Assembly: GCF_000016125.1 (NCBI RefSeq) | Contig: NC_009135.1 | Coordinates: forward strand, 186,001-250,000 | From: Methanococcus maripaludis C5 | GTDB lineage: Archaea > AGJL01 > Methanococci > Methanococcales > Methanococcaceae | Direction: 5' to 3' | Length of the DNA stretch: 64,000 nt | Shown: positions 21,138 through 28,813 of the stretch, piece after piece | Layout of the letters: every line of letters begins with the position of its first letter | How positions within the stretch are numbered: position 1 is the first letter of the stretch | Translations under genes and position numbers: made by a program | Notes under the pieces: model-generated | Seen by the model: only the letters and a program-made list of their open reading frames with translations | The model's database searches: none | What the model was told of the DNA's origin: nothing

Positions 21138-22269
21138 CAAACGCGCCCCCGTAGTAATTACCTTTAAAGTAGTCATTTACGTAAAGCAATGAATCTTCAT
21201 CGTTTTCTAAAAGCTTTTTATAGAGCCCATACACGAAATTTACATCCATTTCTTTGTTTTTAATATATTCCTGAAATATTTCTTCAATGCTGCTTTCATT
21301 AATATTAAATGATTCTTCAAGATTTTCATCAATCCTGCTTATCCTTTTGTAAAGTGTTAAATCAGTAATTTCATCGTTAAATGAATTAAATAAATTTTCA
21401 ACGATATCGCAATATAAAACTGGCTTTTTCTTTTCATTTTGAATATTTTGGAGCTCTTTAATTATTTTTTCGTAATCATTTTCATTTTTAATTCTTTTAT
21501 CGATCAAGAAATTCCTACATTCAACATCAATTTTTTGAATCGAGTTAATATCGAAATCTCCGCTTAAATCCCCTAAATAAAATCCTTTTCCATTTTGTTT
21601 GTAATCTTTAACTTCGCTAACTGACATGATATCAGTGGATCCTGCATAAGAAAATACAGAATTTCCCTCATTGATTGGTTTTAAGGCCCTTTGATGAATG
21701 TGACCTCCAGCAATATAGTTAAAATCTTCAGGAAAGTCCGTAACTTGCATTTCAAAGCTTTGCGGGATAAATGGGTTCACGCTTTGATGGAATAAAAGTA
21801 TCTTTTTTTTATAATTTTTAGAATCAAAACTGATTTTTTCCAAGTCTTCGTAAGTTTTTGGAATTTTATTTTGGGATACGTATTCAATTCCTCCAATGAA
21901 TACTTCGTTGTTAAAAACATGGGATTTATTTTTTCCAAAAGTTAACAAACTGTTTCCAAGTATTTTTTTCAAAATTCCAAACGGTTTTCCCTTCTGTTGG
22001 CTTTTTGGGATATCGTGATTTCCATGAATTAAATAAATTGGTATATTTTTTTCCTTTAATTTTAAAAAACCTTCCATTGTGCATCTTATTGCATTTACTG
22101 GAGGCTGAGGGCTTTCAAATAAGTCGCCGCTATGAATTACAAAATCAGGCCTTATCTCAATAATTTTATCGATACATTCTAAAAATGATTCGTAAATATC
22201 GTTTTCCCGCTCATCAAGGTTGTACTGGCGGTATCCTAGGTGATTATCCGCCATGTGAACAAATTGCAT
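21127..22269 (-). CDS. mre11: Mre11 nuclease
   Basis: A 380-residue metallophosphoesterase that is the nuclease partner of Rad50. The metal-binding motifs occur in order: MADNHLGYRQYN, VIHSGDLFESP, LIHGNHDIP, LLFHQSV and GGHIHQRA. GGAGCGAT precedes the ATG at 22269. The gene overlaps rad50 downstream. HerA and NurA, often next to it in archaea, are not here; instead the next genes upstream belong to a probable mobile element. Confidence 0.95.
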   Translation of the reverse strand: MQFVHMADNHLGYRQYNLDERENDIYESFLECIDKIIEIRPDFVIHSGDLFESPQPPVNAIRCTMEGFLKLKEKNIPIYLIHGNHDIPKSQQKGKPFGILKKILGNSLLTFGKNKSHVFNNEVFIGGIEYVSQNKIPKTYEDLEKISFDSKNYKKKILLFHQSVNPFIPQSFEMQVTDFPEDFNYIAGGHIHQRALKPINEGNSVFSYAGSTDIMSVSEVKDYKQNGKGFYLGDLSGDFDINSIQKIDVECRNFLIDKRIKNENDYEKIIKELQNIQNEKKKPVLYCDIVENLFNSFNDEITDLTLYKRISRIDENLEESFNINESSIEEIFQEYIKNKEMDVNFVYGLYKKLLENDEDSLLYVNDYFKGNYYGGAFDDY

Positions 22270-22403
22270 AATATCGCTCCAAAATTACTTAAGGTAACAT
22301 TCAACCGTATTTGTTAAATATTTTTTTGTACAATATACTATCTGTGGTTAAGTACAGCATAAAATAACATTCGTAATATCGATGCCATATTCATGGTGAA
22401 ATT

Positions 22404-22949
22404 ATGTCAAGACCCGTCATATATGTATATTGCAGGGGCGATGAACAAAAAGAAGAATTTACTAAAATGGCAAAAAGAAATGGTTTTGAAAATACTTCAG
22501 AATATGCCAGAACTAGCATGATAATGTATGATAAATTAAAAGATATTTTAGAAACCTTAATGGGATTTGACAATAAATTAAATTCAATTGTTGATAAATT
22601 CGACAGTATTGAATCAAACATAGATGAATCAAACAATAAACTTGTCAAATCTCTTTCAGATATGAATTCAGAATTAAAAGTGCTTTCAACAAATGAGAAA
22701 CGGCAAGATATGCTTTCTCAAATATTCAATATTATGTCAAGAATATACCCTCAAAGGTGTACCTTTGAAGAACTCGGCGAATATCTTGGAGTTCGTGAAA
22801 ATGAATTTAAAAGAAATATTTTCTGGGAACTTGTAAATTCCAATCCCATATTTGATGAATATGTGGAAAGGGATGGAAACACATTAAGAGCCCGTTTAAA
22901 TCCAAAAACTGGAAAATTCGGAATAGGTGAGATAGTTGAGGATTTATGA
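22404..22949 (+). CDS. RHH-like DNA-binding protein with coiled coil
   Basis: A 181-residue protein I do not recognise by name. The N-terminal 45 residues (VYCRGDEQKEEFTKMAKRNG, then SEYARTSMI) resemble a ribbon-helix-helix domain of the kind in plasmid MobC or CopG proteins. A helical coiled-coil segment spans about 50-105. The C-terminus (FEELGEYLGVRENEFKRNIF) looks like a winged-helix or helix-turn-helix. The gene overlaps the recombinase start by 14 bases, so it may be a DNA-binding accessory or directionality factor. This role is inferred from position. Confidence 0.55.
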   Translation: MSRPVIYVYCRGDEQKEEFTKMAKRNGFENTSEYARTSMIMYDKLKDILETLMGFDNKLNSIVDKFDSIESNIDESNNKLVKSLSDMNSELKVLSTNEKRQDMLSQIFNIMSRIYPQRCTFEELGEYLGVRENEFKRNIFWELVNSNPIFDEYVERDGNTLRARLNPKTGKFGIGEIVEDL

Positions 22950-23811
22950 TGGATTTAAATTTAAAGAACAAGACCAGAAAATAATTGATAACTATATGGC
23001 TTTCCGATCAGGACATTCAGATAAAACAGTTATAACAAACATTTCTGGAATCAGAATTTTTATGAGATTTCACAAAAACAAAACTTTTGATGAAATATCT
23101 CTTGAAGACGTGATAGAGTTTTACAGAAAACATGAATCTTCTGAAAACACAAAAATTCAATATCTTTCACGGTTAACCCTATTTTATAATTGGGGAATTA
23201 GTGAAAATTATTTTCTTAGAAATCCTGTTGAAAAGTTTCTCGTAACTTTAAGAAAAAGCAAAAAAGAACGGGAATATTTAACAAAAGAACAGACCAATTA
23301 TTTACTTTCAAATGTTTTTGAATATGAATATCGGTTATTTCTTATGTTTTTCCTGCATACTGGAGTTAGAAACAGCGAATTTAGAAATTTAAAAATCCAT
23401 GATGTAGATATGGATGAAAGAACCATTAGAATTTTAGGAAAAGGCAGGAAAGAAAGATATGTATTCATTGATAATGAATTGTATTCTTATCTTAAAATCT
23501 GGCTCATTCAAAGAGATTCAAAATTTCCAAAATCTGACCATTTCTTTGTAAACCGGCTTGGAAATCCTATACGATTAACACATCTTGTAAGTTTTACAGA
23601 TTATTTAAACGAAGTTTCAAAAAATAAAATAGGTTTTCGAATTACACCGCATATCTTAAGACATACATTTGCAACACGCTGCATAGATATGGGAATGGAC
23701 TTAAAGACCCTTTCTTTAATTTTGGGTCATGAAGACATAAAAACAACTTCGATTTATTTACACAAAAATAAGGAATCTTTAAAAAGAGAATTCTTACGTG
23801 TAATGAATTAA
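22936..23811 (+). CDS. Tyrosine recombinase/integrase (Xer-like)
   Basis: A 291-residue tyrosine recombinase with a SAM-like core-binding domain (about 10-100) and a catalytic domain. The active-site set is complete: Arg in HTGVRNSE, Lys in GKGRKER, His and Arg in HILRHTFATR, His in LGHED, and Tyr in TTSIYLH. The start is TTG at 22936 with GGTGA upstream. Overlap with the RHH-like gene indicates coupled translation. It could integrate the element or be an archaeal XerA resolving dimers; integration is favoured by the accessory genes to its right. Confidence 0.88.
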   Translation: MRIYDGFKFKEQDQKIIDNYMAFRSGHSDKTVITNISGIRIFMRFHKNKTFDEISLEDVIEFYRKHESSENTKIQYLSRLTLFYNWGISENYFLRNPVEKFLVTLRKSKKEREYLTKEQTNYLLSNVFEYEYRLFLMFFLHTGVRNSEFRNLKIHDVDMDERTIRILGKGRKERYVFIDNELYSYLKIWLIQRDSKFPKSDHFFVNRLGNPIRLTHLVSFTDYLNEVSKNKIGFRITPHILRHTFATRCIDMGMDLKTLSLILGHEDIKTTSIYLHKNKESLKREFLRVMN

Positions 23812-23847
23812 AATTATTCTTTTTTAAATTTTTAAGAGTTTTTAAAA

Positions 23848-23888
23848 GGTATAGACAAAGGAGTTGATATTTTACGCCTTGTCGTGTC
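23848..23888 (+). repeat. Imperfect repeat, copy 1
   Basis: The block contains GGTATAGACAA, AAGGAG, TTGAT and CGCCTTGT in that order, the same order as copy 2 at 24141. It has the AAGG...CCTT arms that could pair around a ribosome binding site, but no good peptide frame follows. It may be a decayed copy of the small-peptide locus or part of a recombination site. Confidence 0.5.
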
Positions 23889-24041
23889 AATATCCAAAAT
23901 AAACCTCGTCCAAACACATTCACACTACTGAATATGTATCTCACCTCAGAGGTTATATTATACTTTTCATAATCTGATATTTATAAATTACTTAATTGAA
24001 AAATTTCGGTAATGTTTTTTAAGATTTTTTACTTAAATAGG

Positions 24042-24067
24042 GAGTAAAAATCATTCAGTTTTTACTC
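24042..24067. repeat. Perfect 9-bp inverted repeat
   Basis: GAGTAAAAA at 24042-24050 and TTTTTACTC at 24059-24067 with an 8-base loop. No gene overlaps it. It may be a protein-binding site or RNA hairpin between the recombinase and the downstream small-peptide locus. Confidence 0.5.
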
Positions 24068-24114
24068 AATGTATGGCATTATTATTTATATTAAGTTTTT
24101 AAATGATAAATTAC

Positions 24115-24136
24115 CCCTTTCCCTCAAAAGAAAGGG
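24115..24136. repeat. Hairpin upstream of the small peptide
   Basis: CCCTTTC at 24115-24121 pairs with GAAAGGG at 24130-24136 across an 8-base loop. It lies directly before repeat copy 2 and the strong ribosome binding site at 24156-24163. Confidence 0.5.
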
Positions 24137-24140
24137 CCAA

Positions 24141-24187
24141 GGTATAGACAATAAAGGAGGTGATTTTTTTGACCGCCTTGTTAGTGT
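24141..24187 (+). repeat. Imperfect repeat, copy 2, spanning a strong Shine-Dalgarno
   Basis: This is the second copy of the repeat at 23848. It contains GGTATAGACAA, then AAGGAGGTGAT (perfect 16S complement), then CGCCTTGT. The arms AAGGAGG and CCGCCTT can pair with one mismatch, which would hide the ribosome binding site in a hairpin. Confidence 0.5.
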
Positions 24188-24243
24188 TGGCAGTTGTTTT
24201 ACCCGTAATAGTTAAAATAACTGTTAAAATATATTTGAAATAA
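24169..24243 (+). CDS. 24-residue hydrophobic peptide with a strong ribosome site
   Basis: TTG at 24169 follows AAGGAGGTGAT, the best ribosome site in the window. The frame encodes 24 residues, MTALLVLAVVLPVIV then a basic end KITVKIYLK, and stops at TAA. It is a single membrane-spanning helix with a positively charged tail, the form of many type I toxins and small membrane peptides. The site can be masked by local pairing. Length alone gives weak statistical support, so translation must be shown. Confidence 0.4.
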   Translation: MTALLVLAVVLPVIVKITVKIYLK

Positions 24244-24254
24244 ACTAATTATTT

Positions 24255-24293
24255 GGTAAGGGTCTACTTTTTAGTAGAACACTACCCCTTACC
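24255..24293. repeat. Nested hairpin after the small peptide
   Basis: GGTAAGGGT at the left arm pairs with ACCCCTTACC at the right arm with one bulged C, and inside it TCTACT and AGTAGA form a second stem. It lies 11 bases after the peptide stop. It may be a transcript end or an RNA-stabilising structure. Confidence 0.5.
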
Positions 24294-24332
24294 TATAACC
24301 AAAATTTACAAAATAACTTCAAATACTCTTTT

Positions 24333-24722
24333 TTATTCAATAACTTCAACTTCTCCAAATCCTATCATCTGGAAACTTTTCATCTCTCCGTCTTCAAAAT
24401 AATAAACAGGAATATCTATATCAAATTCTTTTATTATTTTTCTTCCTTCTTTTTTTCTTATCAAACTCTTTTCTAATTCGTATAATCTGATGGAATGCAC
24501 GCCTTTTTCAGTAAGTGAATAATAAGATTTCGTAATTATTAAATATTTCCGTTTTTCGTGCTTTAAAATTAAATTACAAGACTCTAATTCATTTAATATA
24601 CTTTTTAAATAACTATTATCTATCTTAATTTCTTTTTTAAGACTGGAGTATTCAATTTTTCCATCAACTAACTGATAAAGAATTTCTTTTACGTGATTTT
24701 TAGCTAACAATTCAAGTAACAT
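24333..24722 (-). CDS. Winged-helix regulator, paralogue 1
   Basis: A 129-residue protein whose first 90 residues form a winged helix-turn-helix (MLLELLAKNHVKEILYQL, SSLKKEI, SYLKSILNELES, then a wing with YYSLTEKG). It shares layout and sequence pattern with the 130-residue protein at 27287, although the C-terminal 40 residues differ. It is last in a minus-strand run with the membrane-anchored and HEPN genes. It probably represses or activates element genes; the target is not known. Confidence 0.65.
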   Translation of the reverse strand: MLLELLAKNHVKEILYQLVDGKIEYSSLKKEIKIDNSYLKSILNELESCNLILKHEKRKYLIITKSYYSLTEKGVHSIRLYELEKSLIRKKEGRKIIKEFDIDIPVYYFEDGEMKSFQMIGFGEVEVIE

Positions 24723-24754
24723 ATTTGACCCTTAAAAGTTTAAAAATTAAATTT

Positions 24755-25696
24755 TTATTCAATGATTAACTTTTCATTGAATTTTGATGACTGCATTATT
24801 TTTATTCCGTAAACTTCATCCCAAGTTAAATTTATCGAATATTTTGTACTGCCCTGATGATTATAGTCGTAATTATATTTCAAATATACATATTCTGGCT
24901 TATCATAACTGCTATCTATTATTAAAGACCTTGTTTCAATTAATATATTCCTAACTTCTTTTAAAATGTCTTCTTCGTCCAGATAATTAGTTCTTTCAAA
25001 ATATAGGTATAATGTACTTTCATTCAGTAGCGATCCTTCGTAATAATGTGAAAAATCACTTTCTTCAAATCCGGTATCAATATCGTTTGTAAGGGACAGT
25101 ATGACCTCTTCATCGTCTTCAACTATTTCTTTTTCAAGGATTAAATCCCCATATTTTAATTTATAACCTACTGATCCAGTATATTCAATATGGTACCATC
25201 TTGAATTTTCTGGAAGTTCATAGACCAATATCCCGTAAGTTTTACCGCCATTTTTCAAAGTTACCGATTTTAAAAGATCCGGTATATTGTAGTTAAAATA
25301 ACTTGGAGTATATGACACATTATCTACTACAACCTTGTAATTATACGGATTAACTTTAAATTCGTCATATCCATAATTTTCAATTTCTAAACTAACTATC
25401 ATAAACTCCTTATCAGGATTTGCATATTTTGTAAACCTGAAGCTATCATAGAGATAATTAAAATAATATGAAGACACCGCACTACGGTTTATTAAAATAT
25501 ACTTTTCACTAACTGCTTTTACATTTTCAGAGTTATTCTGGTTACTAGTTGAAACAGTAGATGAAACAATATTTTCTGAATTTGAATTATTTTCGGCTGG
25601 AGCAATCATTAAAAGACCTGCAACGGTTACAACTCCACCTAAAACCATTAAAAAAATAATTCCAAATAAAATAACTAATTTTTTACGAATTGTCAT
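24755..25696 (-). CDS. Membrane-anchored protein with DUF4352-like domain
   Basis: About 313 residues. One N-terminal membrane helix (LVILFGIIFLMVLGGVVTV, about residues 7-25) is followed by an N/S-rich linker and an extracytoplasmic beta-sandwich that looks like DUF4352 (EFMIVSLEIENYGYDEF, then YGILVYELPEN). A second domain after residue 200 is not recognised. ATG at 25696 follows AAAGGGG. A perfect 14-bp palindrome at 25727-25740 lies near the expected transcription start. Function is unknown. Confidence 0.55.
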   Translation of the reverse strand: MTIRKKLVILFGIIFLMVLGGVVTVAGLLMIAPAENNSNSENIVSSTVSTSNQNNSENVKAVSEKYILINRSAVSSYYFNYLYDSFRFTKYANPDKEFMIVSLEIENYGYDEFKVNPYNYKVVVDNVSYTPSYFNYNIPDLLKSVTLKNGGKTYGILVYELPENSRWYHIEYTGSVGYKLKYGDLILEKEIVEDDEEVILSLTNDIDTGFEESDFSHYYEGSLLNESTLYLYFERTNYLDEEDILKEVRNILIETRSLIIDSSYDKPEYVYLKYNYDYNHQGSTKYSINLTWDEVYGIKIMQSSKFNEKLIIE

Positions 25697-25726
25697 CAAA
25701 ACCCCTTTTTTATCATTTTAAACCTG

Positions 25727-25740
25727 AATGGATATCCATT
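25727..25740. promoter_or_regulatory. Perfect 14-bp palindrome, probable operator
   Basis: AATGGATATCCATT is an exact palindrome about 30 bases upstream of the membrane-protein gene and just downstream of a TATA-like minus-strand element at about 25752-25765. The core GGATATCC recurs at 27798-27805 in the promoter of the plus-strand operon. The position suggests repressor binding by one of the two winged-helix proteins, which is inference. Confidence 0.5.
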
Positions 25741-25852
25741 TGTTAAAAATCGTATAAATAATTTAAAGGTTTAATCGTGGATTTTATTAAAATTTAAAAA
25801 AAGAGTAATTTTTGAATTTAATTGGAATGGTTATTAAAATTTAAAAATATGG

Positions 25853-27178
25853 TTATTTTTCTGAAATTTCCCCTTTCCAATTCTTTTTTAATTCTATGAC
25901 ATGTTCAATGGTCTTTTGAATGTTTTCTAAATTATTACCATTTTTGGTTAAATATTCATAAATTGTTTTTATTTCATTAAGAGAATACGAATTTAACTCT
26001 TTTATTAAAAATTCAATCAGATTATCAACACAGTATTTTAGTGCATTTCTATCATATTGGGAAATAGATCCGCCTTCATGAATAAAATTGTTTCTAACAG
26101 TATACAGATTTTCAATAACATGGGCATATAATGGATTTCTTTCATTAAATAATGCTTTTGAAATTTTAGGGATCATGTCATGTTTTCCTATATCGGACAC
26201 CATTGTTGCTCGTTCCAATGCCACCCATAAATTAAAAAAGGAATCCGTCTTTTTATCTTGATAAACCCCGCAAGCATAGTTTGTAAATATTTCTTCTAGT
26301 TTTTTTTGAATATCCGGACGTTTTGAATTATAGAATTGGATTAAATAATTTAATTCTGTTTCATAAAACTTTTCAATAGGTATAATACAGTCTTTTGGTA
26401 TTCTTTTACGGGTTATGTCTCCCACAAATACAGTAACAAATTGGGTACCTATTGTTTCTATCATTATTTGCGGATATATTGGGAATATGGCTTCGGTTGG
26501 GCCTTTAAGTGTTCTGTAGCTTGAATTTTTGGTAATAACATATGCAACCATGCCAATGAATAAATTTTGAATTTTACGTGCAGTTAGGCATGCATGGGCA
26601 TCTGTCTGACTATTAACAGTTATTTTTAAAAATTCACTTTCATCGAAATTCACATTTATTTCACATTGCGGGTCTATTTCATGGGCTTTTTTGATACTTT
26701 CGTTTAATTTTGGCTGATTTATAATCCCTTTTATCTTCCTATATTTCACAATTTCTGCACAAAAATTTCTACATTTTATTTTTTCAATGGTGAATTCAGT
26801 TTTTAAATTTAGTGGAATGTACATTTCATACAGAGTATATTGCTTAAACTCACTTTTTAACGATTTAATTTTTAAATCAAGAATATTTTTGAATTCATTA
26901 TAATTATTCAAGTTTTTAGTTTTTAGTTCAGTTAAAACATCAAGAATAAGTTCAAAATTGTTAATATCACTTGAAATCATCGTACAGTATTTTAAATCCG
27001 TTATTTTTTTAGAAATATTTTCATCTTTGAGTAATTCATAATTTAATAATGATAAATAAGTTTCAAATTCAAAAAGGCTTTTATCTTTTCTAATTTCGAG
27101 CTTATTTTCATGAATATAAGTTAAATCTAAAATTTTGTTAATAATTTTAGACATTTCATTATCTGGAAGTTTCTCCAT
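25853..27178 (-). CDS. Apea-like HEPN-domain protein
   Basis: About 441 residues. The C-terminal 150 residues match the pattern of Apea-like HEPN domains: NLWVALERATMVSD-type helix, then RNNFIHEGG, an R-x4-H motif about 75 residues from the end. HEPN motifs of this form are RNase active sites in many abortive-infection and toxin systems. The N-terminal 280 residues are mostly helical and not recognised; they may be a sensor. ATG at 27178 with GGTGTGGAA upstream is preferred to an earlier in-frame start at 27235. It lies between the membrane protein and a winged-helix gene on the same strand. Confidence 0.6.
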   Translation of the reverse strand: MEKLPDNEMSKIINKILDLTYIHENKLEIRKDKSLFEFETYLSLLNYELLKDENISKKITDLKYCTMISSDINNFELILDVLTELKTKNLNNYNEFKNILDLKIKSLKSEFKQYTLYEMYIPLNLKTEFTIEKIKCRNFCAEIVKYRKIKGIINQPKLNESIKKAHEIDPQCEINVNFDESEFLKITVNSQTDAHACLTARKIQNLFIGMVAYVITKNSSYRTLKGPTEAIFPIYPQIMIETIGTQFVTVFVGDITRKRIPKDCIIPIEKFYETELNYLIQFYNSKRPDIQKKLEEIFTNYACGVYQDKKTDSFFNLWVALERATMVSDIGKHDMIPKISKALFNERNPLYAHVIENLYTVRNNFIHEGGSISQYDRNALKYCVDNLIEFLIKELNSYSLNEIKTIYEYLTKNGNNLENIQKTIEHVIELKKNWKGEISEK

Positions 27179-27286
27179 TTCCACACCTTTAATAAAATTT
27201 CCCTCAATCAATAAACATAAATATCCAATATTCAATCAAAATAAACCTTAATTTCAATAAAAACAAAAAAATCAATATCAATTTTA

Positions 27287-27679
27287 CTATTTTTGAAAAC
27301 TGTTATTGCTCATAAAGTTGTTATTTATGTTTATATTTCCAATATTTTGGTTATTGTTACCGATAATGCAGGTTGTTAAATCATTTGACTTTTTTTCTTT
27401 TTCCTTTACCATTTTGTCTTCTTTTTGATATATTTCAACAGCCATTTTTCCCAAATTTGTTAAACTATAATAATTCTTAGGAATTCTTCCGTCGTCGTCT
27501 GTTTCTTCAGTTCTTTTGTTTACAAGACTTTCTTCCTGTAATTCTGATAAAATTCTACTTAAATTACTTTTAGGTTTATCTAATTCCTTTTGAATTTGAC
27601 CGAAGTATAATTCATCGTATTCATTCAAAAGCATTAGAATTTCTTTTGCATTTGACTTGGATAAAATTTTTAGGAACAT
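27287..27679 (-). CDS. Winged-helix regulator, paralogue 2, with Asn-rich tail
   Basis: A 130-residue protein with an N-terminal winged helix (MFLKILSKSNAKEILMLL, IQKELDKPKSNLSRILSEL, then a wing RIPKNYYSLTNLG). A lysine-rich linker leads to an unusual asparagine-rich tail containing IGNNNQNIGNININNNF. Such repeats could form a short beta-solenoid or bind a partner. It is the first gene of the minus-strand cassette and faces the plus-strand operon across a 225-base promoter region, so it may control both. Confidence 0.65.
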   Translation of the reverse strand: MFLKILSKSNAKEILMLLNEYDELYFGQIQKELDKPKSNLSRILSELQEESLVNKRTEETDDDGRIPKNYYSLTNLGKMAVEIYQKEDKMVKEKEKKSNDLTTCIIGNNNQNIGNININNNFMSNNSFQK

Positions 27680-27783
27680 TTTTACCCCTTTTTAAGTTCC
27701 GTAATTATTTAATGTTATATTTTATGTTTCCATTTGAATAAATTATAATATTATCAATATTTCATCCGTTACTAATTTTGGAA

Positions 27784-27853
27784 ACATTTATATAGGCGGA
27801 TATCCACAATTATTATTGTTACCAATACTGGAAACGGTTAATAAGTTGGTAAC
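27784..27853 (+). promoter_or_regulatory. Promoter and operator of the plus-strand element operon
   Basis: A TATA-like ATTTATATAGG at about 27786-27796 is followed by GGATATCC (27798-27805) and a perfect 8-bp inverted repeat, GTTACCAA at 27818-27825 and TTGGTAAC at 27846-27853. The repeat covers the expected start site. TGGAAAC also occurs three times here: 27726-27732 (minus), 27779-27785 and 27829-27835. These are the expected features of a repressed promoter. Confidence 0.55.
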
Positions 27854-27904
27854 AACCCACCCCTCACTAAAAAAATACTCACAAAAACCAAAAAAGAGGC
27901 GATA

Positions 27905-28033
27905 ATGAAAAAAGAAAAAATCATCGAAAAAACGGTTAAACCTTCCGGAAACACCGGACACATAACCTTACCTAAAAAATACATTGGAAAAAAGGTTAAA
28001 ATCAAAATTCAAGGTGAACACAAAGATGATTAA
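27905..28033 (+). CDS. DUF2080/AbrB-like small DNA-binding protein
   Basis: A 42-residue protein reading MKKEKIIEKTVKPSGNTGHI, then TLPKKYIGKKVKIKI. The pattern (GNTGHITLPKKYIGKKV) matches the DUF2080 family of transposon- or plasmid-encoded AbrB/SpoVT-like proteins. AGGCGATA precedes the ATG. Its stop touches the next ATG (TAAATG), so the two are translationally linked. It heads the plus-strand operon. Confidence 0.65.
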   Translation: MKKEKIIEKTVKPSGNTGHITLPKKYIGKKVKIKIQGEHKDD

Positions 28034-28351
28034 ATGACTCTAAAAAGACTCGATATTTCAATTGTACCCAAAATCATTACAATTCGAGAAATAGGCGAAA
28101 TTGAACTAAAAGATGTTCAAAAATTCAACATTACGGGCGAAAGGCTCAACGAAGAAACAAAAAAATTTGTAAAATGCATAGTACAACACGAAGAAGAATT
28201 TTATCAAATGCTGTTACCTGACCACAATTTTAAATTTTATGAAAAAATCGAGGTTAAAAGAAATTTAACCGGAATAGAAATCAAAAGACTCGAAAAAAGG
28301 GTGAACGAACATGAAAATACCGGATTTATCAAAAATACCAGCAAATGTTGA
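28034..28351 (+). CDS. Unknown 105-residue element protein
   Basis: I do not recognise this 105-residue protein. It begins at the ATG right after the DUF2080 stop and ends 41 bases inside the following gene. The sequence is charged with a mixed alpha/beta look (EIGEIELKDVQKFNITGER) and has no membrane segment. The tight overlaps on both sides support it as a real gene in the operon. Confidence 0.5.
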   Translation: MTLKRLDISIVPKIITIREIGEIELKDVQKFNITGERLNEETKKFVKCIVQHEEEFYQMLLPDHNFKFYEKIEVKRNLTGIEIKRLEKRVNEHENTGFIKNTSKC

Positions 28352-28787
28352 ACAAAAAGCAGGACTAGTGACCGTAAAATTTATTGCAGGTTCTGAAGCT
28401 GTCGATGTACTCGACCCTGCAACAGGTCAGCCAATCAAAACCAAAGAAGGCTGGAATAAAAAAGACTGGGTTGTTTCAAAAAGACAGATGGGAAAAGTTA
28501 CATTAACAAAAGGAACCGGTTCTACAAAAAAATACATGGAATTAACTTACCTCGAATTTAAAGAATTAACTGAAATGAACAGTAAACCCCAATCAAAAGA
28601 GTTAATCCAATATTACTCGATGGTTGAAGCACTCTACAACATGAAAAATCTCGTTGCAGCAGGGGCCAGTAAAGACTTCATAATGAAAAATGTTAAGGAA
28701 CTCGGATACCCTGAAAGTCTCGCTAAATTAATCATATTTGGCGAAATTGTTTCAGATGAGCCAAAAAATGAAGAAATAAAGGCTTAA
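28311..28787 (+). CDS. Unknown 158-residue element protein
   Basis: A 158-residue protein of no recognised family. The first 90 residues look beta-rich (AGLVTVKFIAGSEAVDVLDP, then KVTLTKGTGSTKKYMELTY) and the rest is helical. It lies directly before the putative Rep, where filamentous phages and small plasmids often place a DNA-binding protein, but no such motif is proven. A GGTGAACGAAC site lies before its ATG inside the previous gene. Confidence 0.5.
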   Translation: MKIPDLSKIPANVEQKAGLVTVKFIAGSEAVDVLDPATGQPIKTKEGWNKKDWVVSKRQMGKVTLTKGTGSTKKYMELTYLEFKELTEMNSKPQSKELIQYYSMVEALYNMKNLVAAGASKDFIMKNVKELGYPESLAKLIIFGEIVSDEPKNEEIKA

Positions 28788-28813
28788 AAAATCCATTTTT
28801 TAACTTTTAAAAG

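Larger units (their letters stand above)
23812..24332. other. Non-coding stretch with hairpins and a short repeat
   Basis: About 520 bases with no gene over 60 codons. It holds two imperfect copies of a 41-47 base repeat (23848-23888 and 24141-24187), a perfect 9-bp inverted repeat at 24042-24067, a hairpin at 24115-24136, a very short peptide frame at 24169-24243 and a nested hairpin at 24255-24293. It separates the recombinase from the minus-strand cassette. Confidence 0.6.
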
